Assembly (NCBI GenBank): GCA_964511015.1
Contig: CAZEDX010000008.1
Coordinates: forward strand, 23,016-87,015
Direction of reading: 5' to 3'
Source of the DNA: FEN-1099 sp964511015
GTDB lineage: Bacteria > Lernaellota > Lernaellaia > Lernaellales > Lernaellaceae
DNA: 64,000 nt
Shown: positions 63,887 through 64,000 of the stretch, piece by piece
Position numbering within the stretch: the stretch's first letter is position 1
How the letters are laid out: each line of letters begins with the position of its first letter
Program-made: the position numbers and the translations under genes
The notes under the pieces: model-generated
What the model saw: the letters and a program-made list of their open reading frames with translations, nothing else
Told to the model about the DNA's origin: nothing
Database searches by the model: none

Positions 63887-64000
63887 ACTATAGGCCTAAG
63901 GCTTAGGACACAGGCTTTATTAGGTATTAAAGTGATATCCAGAAATCAACCGTCGGTCATCGTGCGTGATCTATGAAACGGAGACAATCAACGCGTTCAC

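Overview
The window looks like part of a GC-rich, Gram-negative, Deltaproteobacteria-like genome. It was probably assembled from a metagenome, because a run of ten Ns at 51819-51828 marks a scaffold gap. Signs of a Gram-negative envelope are lipoproteins, a Wza/Wzc-type polysaccharide export pair, TatB-TatC, a PBP1b-like synthase and PspA. An F0 operon carrying AtpZ and subunit I but no F1 genes, an NtrY-like kinase beside a DUF4390 protein, and secreted proteins with acidic Asp-rich stalks ending in Cys-rich tails also fit a deltaproteobacterial or related little-studied lineage. I cannot name the species.

Layout. 1-3.6 kb (+): a translationally coupled set of NodB-type deacetylase, PP-loop ATPase, a tiny membrane protein and a B12-binding radical SAM enzyme. 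3.7-8.4 kb: SCP2-like protein, DUF1573 protein, then (-) a bifunctional penicillin-binding protein overlapping a TPR lipoprotein, and tRNA-Thr(CGT). 8.5-14.4 kb (+): a 1972-residue protein made of three complete B12-binding/radical SAM units plus a fourth radical SAM-SPASM unit; this is the most striking object here. 14.4-21.6 kb (-): an exopolysaccharide set (Wza, Wzc, GT2, B12-radical SAM, GT2) running towards the giant gene. 21.6-24.8 kb (-): TatC, TatB, a PAS protein with a degenerate GGDEF domain, PspA. 25-29 kb: two SGNH hydrolases around a polytopic membrane protein. 29-35.3 kb: secreted subtilisin and lipoproteins (+), then RimO, a 2-hydroxyacyl-CoA dehydratase-type protein and two small envelope proteins (-).

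35.4-38.3 kb is a decayed patch: an internally deleted IS256-type element, an ECF transporter T/ATPase pair without an S component, and a broken L-2-amino-thiazoline-4-carboxylate hydrolase-like gene. 38.3-46.4 kb (-): QueC, a PHP phosphoesterase, a membrane protein, a tiny RHH-like protein and three alkaline-phosphatase-superfamily paralogues with three different predicted cellular addresses. 46.6-51.6 kb (+): DUF4390, NtrY-like kinase, Kelch protein. 51.6-55 kb (-): GT-C-like glycosyltransferase and a class III CoA-transferase. 55.2-58.1 kb: a VWA protein (+) and an unknown membrane protein (-). 58.2-60.4 kb (-): AtpZ, subunit I, AtpB, AtpE. 60.5-64 kb (+): YidD-like, beta-propeller lipoprotein, an unknown His/Asn-rich protein behind a long leader, and an RluA-type pseudouridine synthase.

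Two themes recur. Several long or first-in-operon genes (1186, 8520, 21552 minus, 28954 minus, 29649) have a -10-like hexamer only 6-7 nt before the start codon and no Shine-Dalgarno sequence, suggesting leaderless transcripts beside ordinary leadered ones. Convergent genes are packed so tightly that two pairs share a single CTAG as both stop codons.
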